Positions 31,322-40,349 of a DNA stretch of 51,757 nt are shown piece after piece (positions within the stretch are counted from its first letter, which is position 1; each line of letters opens with the position of its first letter). The position numbers were made by a program, and so were the translations under genes. The stretch comes from a virus: positions 1-51,757 of the IMG/VR virus record IMGVR_UViG_3300009695_000007, one strand, 5' to 3'. The notes beneath the pieces were generated by a model that saw only the letters and a list, made by a program, of their open reading frames with translations, ran no database searches and was not told the origin of the DNA.

Positions 31322-32533
31322 GTGGAAGATTTGATTAAGCATGAAAATGAAACTGAATTTGAGTTTCACAAACGCCTTGTATTTGGTAAATTGGTTGATA
31401 AAACATTGTCTGATGAGGATTATGTAGATTTATCAGAGCTCGTATATAAACAGAAATTGTCTTCAGATGTATGTCGCAGGGAGATGTACGGATCTAAATA
31501 TACTTTGCAATTACTCGATGAAGAAAAAATAAATAGTATTTCTGACAATACCATATTAGATGAAGTTGAATTAAAATTACAAGAGCTTAAAAAAGAAAGA
31601 ATTAAATTTAGTACAACTAAACTTGAATATAACAAATGGATGAGACAGGATTCCAGATTAGAAATGTTCTTTGATGAAGTTAAGGAATCTATAATTAAAA
31701 TAGAAGTTCCGGACTTTGAACCTCTTCAAGTAACTCAAGGAGCAACAAAGATAGGACTACTTGGGATTTCAGATTTTCATTTCGGCAAGATATTTTTCTC
31801 AGTTAATAATTCTTACTCTGAAGACATATTCTATGAACGTATGAATAAATTAATTTCAGAAACTAAACAAGCTTGCATTGAGCAGAATATATCTCAATTA
31901 CATATATTAAATTGCGGAGACGATGTTGAGGGAATGACTCTAAGGATATCTCAATTAGCTAGTTTACAATATGGATTAACAGATCAATCTATAAAAGTTG
32001 CAAGATATATGGTTAAGTTTCTAACAGAGATTAGTAAGTTTATGCCGATTACTTATCATCATGTACTTTGTGGAAATCATTCAGAAATTAGAGCTTTCGG
32101 CGATAAATCATTTACATTTGAGAATATGGAACGAATAATAGTTGCATATATACATGATGTATTATTAGATAATCCAAGGATTAAAATTCCTGAATATAAT
32201 GGTAAATTCTTAGATTTTAAAATATTTAATTATAATATATTTGCTCAACATGGACAGAAAATTAAGAGCTCTAAAACTGCAATTGCTAACGCTAGCCAGT
32301 TACATAGAAAGTTTTATGATGTTGCCTACTTTGGACATTTACATCATGATTTTCAAGCTACAACTAATGAAGCATCAACTCATGATTGTGAAGTTGTGTT
32401 TATTCCCTCTATAATGGGAAGCGATGAATTCTCTGATGATAACTATTTTGGTGGAGCAAAAGCTTCTGCTAAGTTAGATATTTATGAGGATGGCAAATGT
32501 AGAAAAGGAAGTTTTAAGATTTTATTAAATTAA
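31322..32533 (+). CDS. Calcineurin-like metallophosphoesterase, 403 aa
   Basis: GTG at 31322 behind GGAGGGGA. After a ~130-residue helical N-terminus, the five metallophosphoesterase motifs occur: 'GISDFHFGKIF' (DxH), 'NCGDDVEGM' (GDxxE), 'VLCGNHSE' (GNH), 'FAQHGQ' and 'YFGHLHHDF' (GHxH). All metal ligands are present. Such phage enzymes act as DNA/RNA phosphodiesterases or nucleases. Position before the terminase resembles SPbeta late-region order. Ends into a perfect 17-bp word (32539-32555). Confidence 0.82.
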   Translation: MEDLIKHENETEFEFHKRLVFGKLVDKTLSDEDYVDLSELVYKQKLSSDVCRREMYGSKYTLQLLDEEKINSISDNTILDEVELKLQELKKERIKFSTTKLEYNKWMRQDSRLEMFFDEVKESIIKIEVPDFEPLQVTQGATKIGLLGISDFHFGKIFFSVNNSYSEDIFYERMNKLISETKQACIEQNISQLHILNCGDDVEGMTLRISQLASLQYGLTDQSIKVARYMVKFLTEISKFMPITYHHVLCGNHSEIRAFGDKSFTFENMERIIVAYIHDVLLDNPRIKIPEYNGKFLDFKIFNYNIFAQHGQKIKSSKTAIANASQLHRKFYDVAYFGHLHHDFQATTNEASTHDCEVVFIPSIMGSDEFSDDNYFGGAKASAKLDIYEDGKCRKGSFKILLN

Positions 32534-32577
32534 ATTTAACAATTAAATAATAATTCAAGGAATAAAGGAGATATATT

Positions 32578-33192
32578 ATGGAAAAAGAAGTTCAAGAAAT
32601 GAAAGCATCGGTGAGTTATTACTATGATGACATAATTTATTTAGACCACCTAAAACAGAGGAAAATTATAATAAATAATGAGATAGATGATAATTTAATT
32701 GAGGATGCAGTTTTAAGAATCATGGCATGGAATCAAGAAGACAAGGGTTTTGCAGTAGAAGATAGAAAACCAATAATCATATATGTCAATTCTCCAGGAG
32801 GCATGGTGACAACGGGATTTTCCCTCATTGATACAATTTTAACTTCTAAAACTCCTGTATATACAGTTAACCTTGGAATTGAATATTCTATGGGATTCTT
32901 AATTGGAATAGCTGGTCATAAAAGATATACTCAAAGCTTTTCAACCTTTCTTTTGCATGATGGTTCCTCGGTTATGTATAATTCAATGTCAAAGCTAGCT
33001 GACACAGCAAACTTCTATAAAGATTTAGAAAAGAGAACTAAAGAATTTGTATTAGCTCATAGTACATTAACTTCAAAAGTATATGATAAAAAATATGGCT
33101 CCGAATGGTATATGTTTGCAAAAGAAGCTAAAGCAAATGGATTTGTAGATTTTATAATAGGGGAAGATTGTTCATTGGATGACATTATATAA
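32578..33192 (+). CDS. ClpP-like serine protease, 204 aa
   Basis: ATG at 32578 behind AAAGGAGATAT. Fold and motifs fit ClpP: 'IIIYVNSPGGMVTTGFSLIDTI', nucleophile region 'YSMGFLIGIAG' (Ser104), and 'FLLHDGS' (His127), 23 residues apart as in ClpP. The third catalytic position near 'GSEWYMFAKEAKANGFVDFI' is less clear. Phage ClpP-like proteins often mature procapsids. Here it lies upstream of the terminase rather than next to portal or capsid, so a host-directed or regulatory role is also possible. Confidence 0.8.
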   Translation: MEKEVQEMKASVSYYYDDIIYLDHLKQRKIIINNEIDDNLIEDAVLRIMAWNQEDKGFAVEDRKPIIIYVNSPGGMVTTGFSLIDTILTSKTPVYTVNLGIEYSMGFLIGIAGHKRYTQSFSTFLLHDGSSVMYNSMSKLADTANFYKDLEKRTKEFVLAHSTLTSKVYDKKYGSEWYMFAKEAKANGFVDFIIGEDCSLDDII

Positions 33193-33419
33193 TTAAATAA
33201 TAATTTACCAATGAGTTAAAATCCATTGCTAGTGACTAAAAATTATGTCTAGTTTACTAAAGATTTTAAATTACTGCTGCCCAATAGCCCATGATATATG
33301 GAGAAAGTGTAGGTGGTCATTTTCTATTAACGTCTAATGCGTAAATCTAACGCAAGGTGGTTGTCCTCTACCTTAACTGAGGACTTTCTAAAAATAAGGA
33401 ATTGAGGAGATGTATTTAT

Positions 33420-33635
33420 ATGTGTGATTCTAAAGAATGTATATGTGGTGAAAATTGTGAGGAAGAAGTAATGACTAAAGAGGATTTAGTAAATTCCGCT
33501 ATTGAGAATATATCTGAAGGTGGATGTTTAGGATGTACACTTTTGGAAATGTACGAGATTGGATATAGAGAAGCTGAGAAAGATATAGCAGAATTATATA
33601 AAAGAATTTCAGAAGATATTTTAGAAGAAGTATAA
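33420..33635 (+). CDS. Cys-rich acidic protein, 71 aa
   Basis: The ATG at 33420 is chosen because GAGGAG lies nine bases upstream; an earlier in-frame TTG precedes that site. The N-terminus has 'CDSKECICGENCEEE' and a later 'GGCLGCTLLEMYEIG', enough Cys for a metal site. Strongly acidic otherwise. The 227-base gap before it (33193-33419) holds a word variant (33189-33205) and a GTCCTC/GAGGAC hairpin. Function unknown. Confidence 0.6.
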   Translation: MCDSKECICGENCEEEVMTKEDLVNSAIENISEGGCLGCTLLEMYEIGYREAEKDIAELYKRISEDILEEV

Positions 33636-33639
33636 CAAT

Positions 33640-33735
33640 TAAATAATAACTCCTTTCGACTGTGATTCGATTTTGGAGTTGAGTGGTAGGCTGTATTCCT
33701 ACCCTCTTTTGTTTAAATAAAAAACAGAGGAGATT
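33640..33735 (+). ncRNA. Three-hairpin leader upstream of a homing-type endonuclease
   Basis: After a 17-bp word (33635-33651), AACTCC/GGAGTT, GGTAGG/CCTACC (7-base loop) and CCTCTTTTG paired with an AACAGAGG-containing arm form three successive stems, ending in the ribosome site of the 424-aa gene. Confidence 0.45.
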
Positions 33736-33744
33736 AGAATTAAA

Positions 33745-35019
33745 ATGGCTAAATGGAATAGTGATAGTTTAAAAATTTATGTAGAAAAGGAAAGTTCTTG
33801 TGAATTTTTAGATTATAGAGTAGAAGAAAGAGGAAAAAGAAATAGAATAATTTTACGATTAAGATGTGGATGCTCTGATAAAACTGAGTTTGAAGTTCAA
33901 CTGGATAACTTTTATACTAAGAAAAATCCTAAAAAACAATGTGATATCTGTAGTCAAAATAACTTTAAAAAAATTATGAGTATCCCTTATGAAAATATAA
34001 AAGAATATATTAATGGTGAATTAGGGAATGGATGTACTTTAATTACTAAGAAAGAAGATTATATTTCTACAAAAGTAAAAATAGAGATTCAATGTGAATG
34101 TGGCAATATATTTAAAACAACATTTGATACATTTAAAAATGCGAATAAACGCCAATGTAATGAATGTGGAACAAAGATATATATAGAAAAAAATACTATG
34201 ACAACTCAAAATCTAATAGATAGAGTTTATGAATTAGTTCAAGACGAATATACCTTATTAGAAGAATATAAAGGTTATTCTAATAAGATAAAAATAAGAC
34301 ATAACTGTAAAAAATGTAATAATTATGAATATGAGATATTGCCAACTAGTTTTTTATCTGGAACAAGATGCCCTGAGTGTGATAAAAACAGAAGAATAAA
34401 AAGAATACGAAATAAAGATATTGCTAAAAAATGCATAACAAATAGTCAATTAGCAACAAGACTATCTCAAGAATTTGTATTTAGCGAATTTGAGAAGGTG
34501 GGGTTACATATAATAGAGGGGCAAACTTATACTAGTGATTCACAACATATAAAATATATATGTGAAAATCATCCTAATGTAATTCAAGAAAAGAATTATC
34601 AAGGTGTTAGAAGCGAAACAGGATGTCCTTTATGTAATAAATCTAAAGGCGAAAAGAAAATAAGAAAGTTTTTAACTGCTGGTGGAATTAATTTTAAACA
34701 AGAATATATATTTAGAGATTTAAAAGGTTCTAAAGGTGGTTTTCTAAGATTTGATTTTGCAATATTCGATGATAAAGAACAAACAAAACTTAACCACATT
34801 CTTGAATTTGATGGATTACAACATTTTGTAGCATCAACAAGATTAGGTGGGGATGAAAGATTCATAATTACACAAGCTCATGATATTTTAAAAAATGAAT
34901 ATTGTAATAAAAATGGTATTAGATTAATTCGAATTGACTATACACATCTCAGGAAACTAGAGAAAGAATTAGACATTATGTATATGGATTTTAATAAAAA
35001 TGGATTAATAGTTATGTAA
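33745..35019 (+). CDS. Homing-type endonuclease: zinc-ribbon array plus Vsr-like nuclease, 424 aa
   Basis: ATG at 33745 behind CAGAGGAGATTAG. Four CxC/CxxC...CxxC units of ~65-75 residues ('CGCSDK'..'CDIC', 'CECGNIF'..'CNEC', 'CKKCNN'..'CPEC', 'CENH'..'CPLC') form a DNA-reading array. The C-terminal ~100 residues carry the nuclease core 'HILEFDGLQHF' with upstream 'FDFAIFDD' and downstream 'YCNKNGIRLIRIDYTHL'. Closely related in design to the 323- and 402-aa proteins. It interrupts the late gene order between the Cys-rich gene and the tRNA cluster. Confidence 0.78.
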   Translation: MAKWNSDSLKIYVEKESSCEFLDYRVEERGKRNRIILRLRCGCSDKTEFEVQLDNFYTKKNPKKQCDICSQNNFKKIMSIPYENIKEYINGELGNGCTLITKKEDYISTKVKIEIQCECGNIFKTTFDTFKNANKRQCNECGTKIYIEKNTMTTQNLIDRVYELVQDEYTLLEEYKGYSNKIKIRHNCKKCNNYEYEILPTSFLSGTRCPECDKNRRIKRIRNKDIAKKCITNSQLATRLSQEFVFSEFEKVGLHIIEGQTYTSDSQHIKYICENHPNVIQEKNYQGVRSETGCPLCNKSKGEKKIRKFLTAGGINFKQEYIFRDLKGSKGGFLRFDFAIFDDKEQTKLNHILEFDGLQHFVASTRLGGDERFIITQAHDILKNEYCNKNGIRLIRIDYTHLRKLEKELDIMYMDFNKNGLIVM

Positions 35020-35190
35020 TAAGAATCAAAAATCTGCCCCGCTTGCGACCAGATTCATGCTACGTAATAGGAGGGTTTATCATGTAATATTTATACAACA
35101 GGAGCGTAAGATTAAGACTTACTAGCATTTATTACTTTGGCGAAAAATTAAAGTAACGGAGAATTCCTGCCTTAATGGATGATTTAAGAG

Positions 35191-35264
35191 TGTGGGTATG
35201 TCATAAGAATCGAGACACTCCTATATAACGGAGATAAAGAAAAGGTGTAAGTCCTTTACCCACA
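35191..35264 (+). ncRNA. tRNA-like cloverleaf without canonical T-loop
   Basis: A 7-bp acceptor-like stem (TGTGGGT 35191-35197 with ACCCACA 35258-35264), a D-arm-like GTC/GAC hairpin, an anticodon-like CTCC/GGAG arm with an 8-base loop, and a T-arm-like AAAGG/CCTTT stem with a 7-base loop. The last abuts the acceptor strand exactly as in tRNA. The T-loop reads TGTAAGT rather than TTCRANN, so it is a mimic or a degenerate tRNA. Confidence 0.55.
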
Positions 35265-35387
35265 ATGTTTTAAAAGTATGCTTTTATAAGAATATTAATA
35301 CCATACGAATGGGATGGCAGTTGCCTGACAACGGAAAAATCAGAGTCGCCTTGATTCATGGCAGGTTCGCAATAATGGATCATTTAT

Positions 35388-35460
35388 GAATGGATAGCTT
35401 AATTGGATAAAGCATTTTCCTATAAGATTATAAGATATGAGTTCAAATCTCATTCCGTTC
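35388..35460 (+). tRNA. tRNA-like gene with aberrant anticodon arm
   Basis: The acceptor stem GAATGGA (35388-35394) with TCCGTTC (35454-35460), D-arm GCTT/AAGC with AATTGGATA loop, and T-arm ATGAG-TTCAAAT-CTCAT are all canonical. The 17 bases where the anticodon arm belongs (35415-35431) do not pair, so the anticodon cannot be read safely. CCA is not encoded. Decayed or atypical tRNA. Confidence 0.55.
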
Positions 35461-35507
35461 TAATCGGGTTGTAGGTGACTTTGGCATAAGGAACCTTCCA
35501 TTTCTAT

Positions 35508-35583
35508 GCTTTCGTAACTCAGTTGGTAGAGTGTCTGTTTTGTAATCAGTTTTGCGTAGGTTCAAATCCTATCGAAAGCTCCA
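35508..35583 (+). tRNA. tRNA-Thr (anticodon TGT), CCA encoded
   Basis: Acceptor GCTTTCG/CGAAAGC, D-arm ACTC-AGTTGGTA-GAGT, anticodon loop TTTGTAA giving TGT, T-arm GTAGG-TTCAAAT-CCTAT, discriminator T and genomic CCA (35581-35583). The anticodon stem has only three pairs, with T-T at both ends, so even this best member has a weakened anticodon arm. It would read ACA codons, frequent in this AT-rich genome. Confidence 0.8.
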
Positions 35584-35641
35584 ACGGTTTCTTTCCTAGT
35601 TTCTTCCTGTGGAATAATAGAAAAGTAAACTAGATTTAATT

Positions 35642-35718
35642 GTAGTAGAGTAGCCAAGTGGTAAGGCAAGATGACCTTCACGATTCTAATCGAGGGTTCG
35701 ATCCCCAATGAGTCCTCT
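35642..35718 (+). tRNA. Degenerate tRNA-like element
   Basis: A D-arm typical of Gln/Glu tRNAs (TAGCCAAGTGGTAAGGCA), a T-loop-like GGGTTCGATCCC and terminal TAGAG/CTCTA complementarity are present. The acceptor and T stems do not join properly, and no good anticodon stem forms (a CCTTCAC loop recalls tRNA-Glu). Probably a broken tRNA or a mimic. Confidence 0.35.
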
Positions 35719-35819
35719 AAAGCCTCTCACCTTTCATGTGATGCTCACTGTAGACAGTATAATACACTTTGTACAGAGTGTGAAGATTAGTATGGACTAA
35801 CTGGTGCTAATCAAATTTT

Positions 35820-35876
35820 AGAGAGAATATGAATCTTAACGTAGGGTGTCGATTCTGGTATTCTCTCTGTTTAATA
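35820..35876 (+). terminator. Strong hairpin at end of tRNA cluster
   Basis: AGAGAGAATA (35820-35829) pairs with TATTCTCTCT (35859-35868), with an inner GAATC/GATTC stem, then GTTTAATATTTAA. A terminator- or processing-type hairpin just before a 17-bp word variant (35881-35897). Confidence 0.5.
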
Positions 35877-35952
35877 TTTAACAATTAAATAATATTTAGA
35901 ATTCAGTTTATTTTATAGTAAATTGAATTGTGAGTATTCTTATTCACAGGAT

Positions 35953-36010
35953 AGAAGAGATTCATGGGTAGCTCCTATGGATTAGTGCGAGATCCCTCCT
36001 CGCCTCTTCT
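35953..36010 (+). ncRNA. Three-way-junction element ahead of terminase genes
   Basis: AGAAGAG (35953-35959) pairs with CTCTTCT (36004-36010). Inside are CATGGG/CCTATG (one wobble, 5-base loop) and GCGAG/CTCGC (7-base loop), the latter abutting the closing strand as a T-arm would. GTTTTTATT follows, so it could also act as a terminator or attenuator. Confidence 0.5.
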
Positions 36011-36065
36011 GTTTTTATTAATTTGTGGGAGAAAATAAATTTGTAATGAAAGGATGTGAGATATA

Positions 36066-36923
36066 TTGATCAGTTCAAAGCAATGTATATGTTGCCACAA
36101 AACTAAAAAAATGAGTAACTATTATACAAATAGAGATAATAAACAAGGATATTCTTATGATAACACTTGTAAGGAAGATTCTCGTAAAATAAGTAAAGAT
36201 TTATCAGGCTTAAAAGAGTATTGTAGTTTAAATGATAGAAAATTTCAACAGGAATTGGTAGATATAGCTACATTAGAAGCAACTAAAAAATATGGTGATA
36301 ATATAGATTACAATTCTCTCTCTGAAGATAAAAGGGAGTCTTTTTTATTTGAAAAGATAAGAAATATATATTTTCAAAGGATGGGTATATCCCCTCATTA
36401 TGAGTTTATTGGAAGTAATGAACCAGTATCTCTTATCGAAGAAGACTTAGACAATGATACTGATGAGGATTTAGAGCCCATTAAACAAGGTAAAGAGAAG
36501 AAAATTTGGTCGGAAATTTGGCAAGGAAACTATAGTAAATCAAATATTCAATGGTTAGATACATATTATTTTGATACCTGTAATGATTTCGTTGTAGTTA
36601 ATCGTAATCATAAGGATTATGTCCGAAAAATTGCAAAAGCTAGTTTAGCTATGGATATTGCGTACAACGATATGATGAATGGAAATGCTGGTGGAGATAA
36701 AAGATACAAAGAAAATAAAGCGATTTTTGATAGTTTATCCCAAAGTGCCAAGCTAAGTGAGAAGACACGCGGACAAAATGATACTGCTGGCTTAGGCTCC
36801 CTCTCTGAGATAACAGCATGGTTAGAACAAAATGGTTTCCTACAGAAAAAAATTGTGTTTGAAGATGACGATATTAGTAAAATAAATAAAGACTTACGTC
36901 ATGTTTTAAGCAGTTTGGATTAG
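36066..36923 (+). CDS. Probable terminase small subunit or associated protein, 285 aa
   Basis: TTG at 36066 behind AAAGGATGTGAG. The N-terminal ~40 residues carry a possible zinc finger ('CICCHKTKKMSNYYTNR', later Cys). The rest is acidic and helical. Position ten bases before the large terminase gene is the main evidence for a DNA-recognition subunit. The sequence itself does not match a family I know. Confidence 0.45.
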   Translation: MISSKQCICCHKTKKMSNYYTNRDNKQGYSYDNTCKEDSRKISKDLSGLKEYCSLNDRKFQQELVDIATLEATKKYGDNIDYNSLSEDKRESFLFEKIRNIYFQRMGISPHYEFIGSNEPVSLIEEDLDNDTDEDLEPIKQGKEKKIWSEIWQGNYSKSNIQWLDTYYFDTCNDFVVVNRNHKDYVRKIAKASLAMDIAYNDMMNGNAGGDKRYKENKAIFDSLSQSAKLSEKTRGQNDTAGLGSLSEITAWLEQNGFLQKKIVFEDDDISKINKDLRHVLSSLD

Positions 36924-36932
36924 GAGGATAAT

Positions 36933-38690
36933 ATGGCAACAAACTTTTCACATAAAAAAAATGCAAGTCAAAATCAAACTCAAATAAATGGAGATAGTCC
37001 AGATAGTCATTGCGTAGTAAAACAAGGTGGCGTTGAAAATCCAGAAATTTGGGAAAAGTTGGTATCATTTTATCGTCAGCACTTAGATATTTTTATCGAG
37101 GAATATTTCTCATCTCCAGGTAAGCCAGTTTCGTTTAAAGATGTTCAAAAGATTGTCGTGAGAAATTGCGGGACATGTACAAATGTAATAGACATTGAGG
37201 CACGTTCATTTGGTAAGACATGGAAAATGGCATGGATATTAAGCGCATTGTCAATTTTATATTCAGACAACCGTTGTCTCGTGGTCTCCGGTAACGTAAA
37301 TCAAGCAATGTTGGTGGCAAATTATATTAGAGATATCGCAGCTAAGAATGAAAATTTTGCGAGAGAAATAATCTTGCCTGTACGAATCAGTAAGGATGGA
37401 GCTACAATTAAGTTTAAAAATAACTCTACTATAATATGCAAAGCTATGGAAAAAGATGGGAAAAACATAGTCGGTTTGAGAGAGAAAATTATATATATTG
37501 ACGAAAGTTGGCTAATAAAGTCGACTGTAATTCAAAAGGCATTAAGACCAATGCTATCATATACAAGAGATGTTGCAAGAGAACAGAACTTTGAAGATTT
37601 CCCCAGCAAACTTTTTGAAACATCTAGTGCCTATCTCAAGACATGTGATTTATACAAAAGATTTACAGATACTATTGATGAAATGAAAAAGGGGAACATG
37701 AATAAGTTCGCATGTGCTTTAAGTTATGAAGCAGGAATTAGAACGGGTATTATAGAGAAAGGGTTTGTAGAAGAAGAAAAGGGAAATATGCTTGAAAGTA
37801 TATTTGATATGGAATGGGGAGCAAAGTTTATTGGAAATCAAAATGGTTCATTTTTCCCATATGATATTACAGAACCCTCTAGAGATATGCCTTCTATAGA
37901 ATTGAAACAGCCCTCTCATTCAAAATCTAGGTACATATTAAGTTTAGATGTGGCTACTTCTGAAGCAGATGGAGCAGATAATGCAAGTTTAATAGTAATT
38001 AAATTTATTGAAAAAAATGATGGAACCTTTCATAAATATGTTGTCTTTATAAGAACATTTCATGGATATCCTCCAGAAAAACTCGCAGAAGAGGTTAGAA
38101 AAGTTTGTCTTAGATTCCCTAATATAGAATCCACAATTATTGACGGAAATGCTATTGGGGAAGGAGTTGTAAGTTTATTAAACTTTCCTTATGTAAGTGA
38201 AGGTGTAGAATATAAGCCATTTGTAAGAGATGATATTGGATACACCGGAAATAATGCTATTCCAATAGTTAGGGTTTTTCGTGGAAGCAATACTATTAAT
38301 AATAACATGGTTGTAAAAACTAAAATATATTTTGAAAATAAAACATTACATTTACCTATTCCATCTTCTGAAGCAAGGAGATATCAACAAGATTCTTTCG
38401 ATGATTCAAAAAAAGCAGATAAATCAAAGCCAAGAGAATTGTTAATTGAAGAAATGGCGATATATTTTGAAGCTGATAAATTACAGTTTGAATTGTCAAC
38501 TATAGTTCCTAAATTTACAGCAAAAGGAAATAGTTTTTATGATACTGCGTTGACAACTCAACACAAAGATCGTTGCTCATCACTTTGGATGGCAATGGAT
38601 TATATTTCCAAGTTAGAGGATGAAAACAGGGAAAACTATAATAATAATACGCAAGGAATGTGCATGGGAATTGCAATGAGTTTCAACTAA
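36933..38690 (+). CDS. terL: Terminase large subunit, 585 aa
   Basis: ATG at 36933 behind TAGGAGGATAAT. ATPase: Walker A variant 'ARSFGKTWKMA' (~residue 90) and Walker B 'KIIYIDESWL' (~187). RNase-H-like nuclease acidic residues in 'YILSLDVATSEADGADN' (~338) and 'STIIDGNAIGEG' (~402), with a C-terminal Asp in 'SFYDTALTTQHKDR'. It packages DNA into proheads. Length and order (then portal) are standard for tailed phages. Confidence 0.9.
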   Translation: MATNFSHKKNASQNQTQINGDSPDSHCVVKQGGVENPEIWEKLVSFYRQHLDIFIEEYFSSPGKPVSFKDVQKIVVRNCGTCTNVIDIEARSFGKTWKMAWILSALSILYSDNRCLVVSGNVNQAMLVANYIRDIAAKNENFAREIILPVRISKDGATIKFKNNSTIICKAMEKDGKNIVGLREKIIYIDESWLIKSTVIQKALRPMLSYTRDVAREQNFEDFPSKLFETSSAYLKTCDLYKRFTDTIDEMKKGNMNKFACALSYEAGIRTGIIEKGFVEEEKGNMLESIFDMEWGAKFIGNQNGSFFPYDITEPSRDMPSIELKQPSHSKSRYILSLDVATSEADGADNASLIVIKFIEKNDGTFHKYVVFIRTFHGYPPEKLAEEVRKVCLRFPNIESTIIDGNAIGEGVVSLLNFPYVSEGVEYKPFVRDDIGYTGNNAIPIVRVFRGSNTINNNMVVKTKIYFENKTLHLPIPSSEARRYQQDSFDDSKKADKSKPRELLIEEMAIYFEADKLQFELSTIVPKFTAKGNSFYDTALTTQHKDRCSSLWMAMDYISKLEDENRENYNNNTQGMCMGIAMSFN

Positions 38691-38726
38691 TACTTAAATA
38701 ACTTACAAAAGGAGGAGGTGTAATAT

Positions 38727-40238
38727 ATGTCAAGAAATAAAAAGAAACCATATATAGCTCAAACACAACCTATAATAAAAATAACTCCAGAAGTCTCGGT
38801 AGGATTTGATATGAAATCATATACAGGAGATGGTGATAAACCTATTACAGTATATGAAAACAGATTTAATTCCAATGGAGATGTTAAGGGTTATGATATT
38901 GATAAGATTCTAAAAAATAAGCAAGATAATATCTATAAAATATTTGAACTTTGTAACTACTATGTTGACGCAGATCCAATATATGGAAATGCGATAAAAA
39001 AGATATTAACTCCGTTTTCATTATCTAAATGGAAACTTATGGGTGCGTCTGAAAAGATAAAGGAAAAATATATTGCTTATTTTGAATCAATAGGACTTTT
39101 TGATTTACTTAGAGATATTTTCTATGATTTAAATTTATATGAAAATTGTTATGTTTATGACAGAGGAGATTGGTTCGACATATTCCCTCCTCACAGAATA
39201 AGGATTAGCTCTATAGGTATTGGTGGTGAACCGGTACTGGAGTACAAAATTCAAGAATTTGGTAATAGAAACTATACAATTGCAAAGGAAGGATTTATAA
39301 ATACTCTGCTTAAACAATATGAAGGGTATCCACCTGAGATATTAGAAGGTATAAAAACAGGTACTTTGTGGGTTCAATTATCACCAGATAGCTGTTATTC
39401 TTTACAAGGTGTAAAATCCCGTTGGGAGAAGAATTGTATCCCCTTTATAAGTTCTTGTCTGAAGGCTTTCTCAAAAAAGAATCTAATTGGAGAGTTTGAA
39501 AATAGCCAACTTTTTGCAGGAATGAAACCATTTCTTCATGTTAAGGTAGGTTCAGAAAAGTTTATATCATCTCCTTCTCCAGATATTCTTAAAGATGTTG
39601 CTTTAATATTTAAGAATGCAATCAATGGTTATCCCCTTGCTGTGACTTCGCATGTAGTCGAAGCTTCTTGGATAGGAATTGATACGAAGAATATGTTTGA
39701 CAAGGCCAAGTATGATGAAGTTAATAGTTCAATTTTATCTAGTTGTGGATTAAGTGCTATTTTAGTAACAGGTGATTCTACTAGTTCTAATTTCGCCTCT
39801 GCAACAGTGAACGTGTCTGTGGCCGAGAAAAAAATATCAGCTAATCAAAAAAATGTTGCAGAATTCTTAAAAAAGATTATGAAAAAAAGAGCAATAGAAT
39901 GGAGAATAGCAGAAAATAAAGTCCCAACATTCGTATTTGATAAAGTTTCAATACAGGATGATCAAGCAATGAAAGATGAAGTCTTAAAATTATTTCAAAG
40001 TGGACTTACTTCATATGCTACCACAATTACTACTCTTGGCTATGACTATGAGCAAGAAAAAGCTAGAAAAACTAAAGAGAAAGCTGATGGTGATGCAGAA
40101 ATATTTGTTGTGCCAGCTTCTTTCAATACGCAAGCTGCTGGAGAAAATGGTGGTGGAGCTCCTATTAAAGATATTAAAAATAGCAAGCAAGATAAGAGTA
40201 ATTCACAAAATAATCCTAAACCTTCCACAAGTAAATAG
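38727..40238 (+). CDS. Portal protein, 503 aa
   Basis: ATG at 38727 behind AAGGAGGAGGTG. Position directly after the terminase and a length near 500 fit a portal. The central 'FELCNYYVDADPIYGNAIKKIL' and 'YFESIGLFDLLRDIFYDLNLYENCYVYDRGDW' resemble the clip/stem region of SPP1-like or SPbeta-like portals. The C-terminus is Gly/Ser/Asn-rich and probably disordered. Confidence 0.78.
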   Translation: MSRNKKKPYIAQTQPIIKITPEVSVGFDMKSYTGDGDKPITVYENRFNSNGDVKGYDIDKILKNKQDNIYKIFELCNYYVDADPIYGNAIKKILTPFSLSKWKLMGASEKIKEKYIAYFESIGLFDLLRDIFYDLNLYENCYVYDRGDWFDIFPPHRIRISSIGIGGEPVLEYKIQEFGNRNYTIAKEGFINTLLKQYEGYPPEILEGIKTGTLWVQLSPDSCYSLQGVKSRWEKNCIPFISSCLKAFSKKNLIGEFENSQLFAGMKPFLHVKVGSEKFISSPSPDILKDVALIFKNAINGYPLAVTSHVVEASWIGIDTKNMFDKAKYDEVNSSILSSCGLSAILVTGDSTSSNFASATVNVSVAEKKISANQKNVAEFLKKIMKKRAIEWRIAENKVPTFVFDKVSIQDDQAMKDEVLKLFQSGLTSYATTITTLGYDYEQEKARKTKEKADGDAEIFVVPASFNTQAAGENGGGAPIKDIKNSKQDKSNSQNNPKPSTSK

Positions 40239-40260
40239 TTAAATAATGTTAAAATATATA

Positions 40261-40289
40261 TTGACAATTAAATAATAATTTAATATAAT
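40261..40289 (+). promoter_or_regulatory. Consensus sigma-A promoter with perfect 17-bp word as spacer
   Basis: TTGACA (40261-40266), 17-bp spacer, TATAAT (40284-40289). The word ACAATTAAATAATAATT lies at 40264-40280. It is an internal promoter in the late block and drives the structured leader and the 323-aa endonuclease gene. Confidence 0.8.
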
Positions 40290-40349
40290 ATAACTATAGA
40301 GAAATATTTTGTAACAACTCTATAAGCTTTGCATATTATAATAAATGGG

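Larger units (their letters stand above)
35020..36065 (+). other. 1-kb tRNA and structured-RNA cluster without protein genes
   Basis: No credible coding frame. It holds several independent folds (listed separately) and additional stems: AATCTG/CAGATT near 35050-35075, GTAAG/CTTAC and TTACTTT/AAAGTAA inside a CAGGA/TCCTG closure at about 35098-35168, and GATTAG/CTAATC around 35788-35815. GC content is visibly higher than in the coding flanks. Confidence 0.6.

Noticed and set aside
35281-35387. Possible additional tRNA between the cloverleaf-like element and the 35388 element
   Set aside because: A GGTTCGCAA loop and an AATCA/TGATT stem are present, but no acceptor stem or consistent cloverleaf could be drawn.
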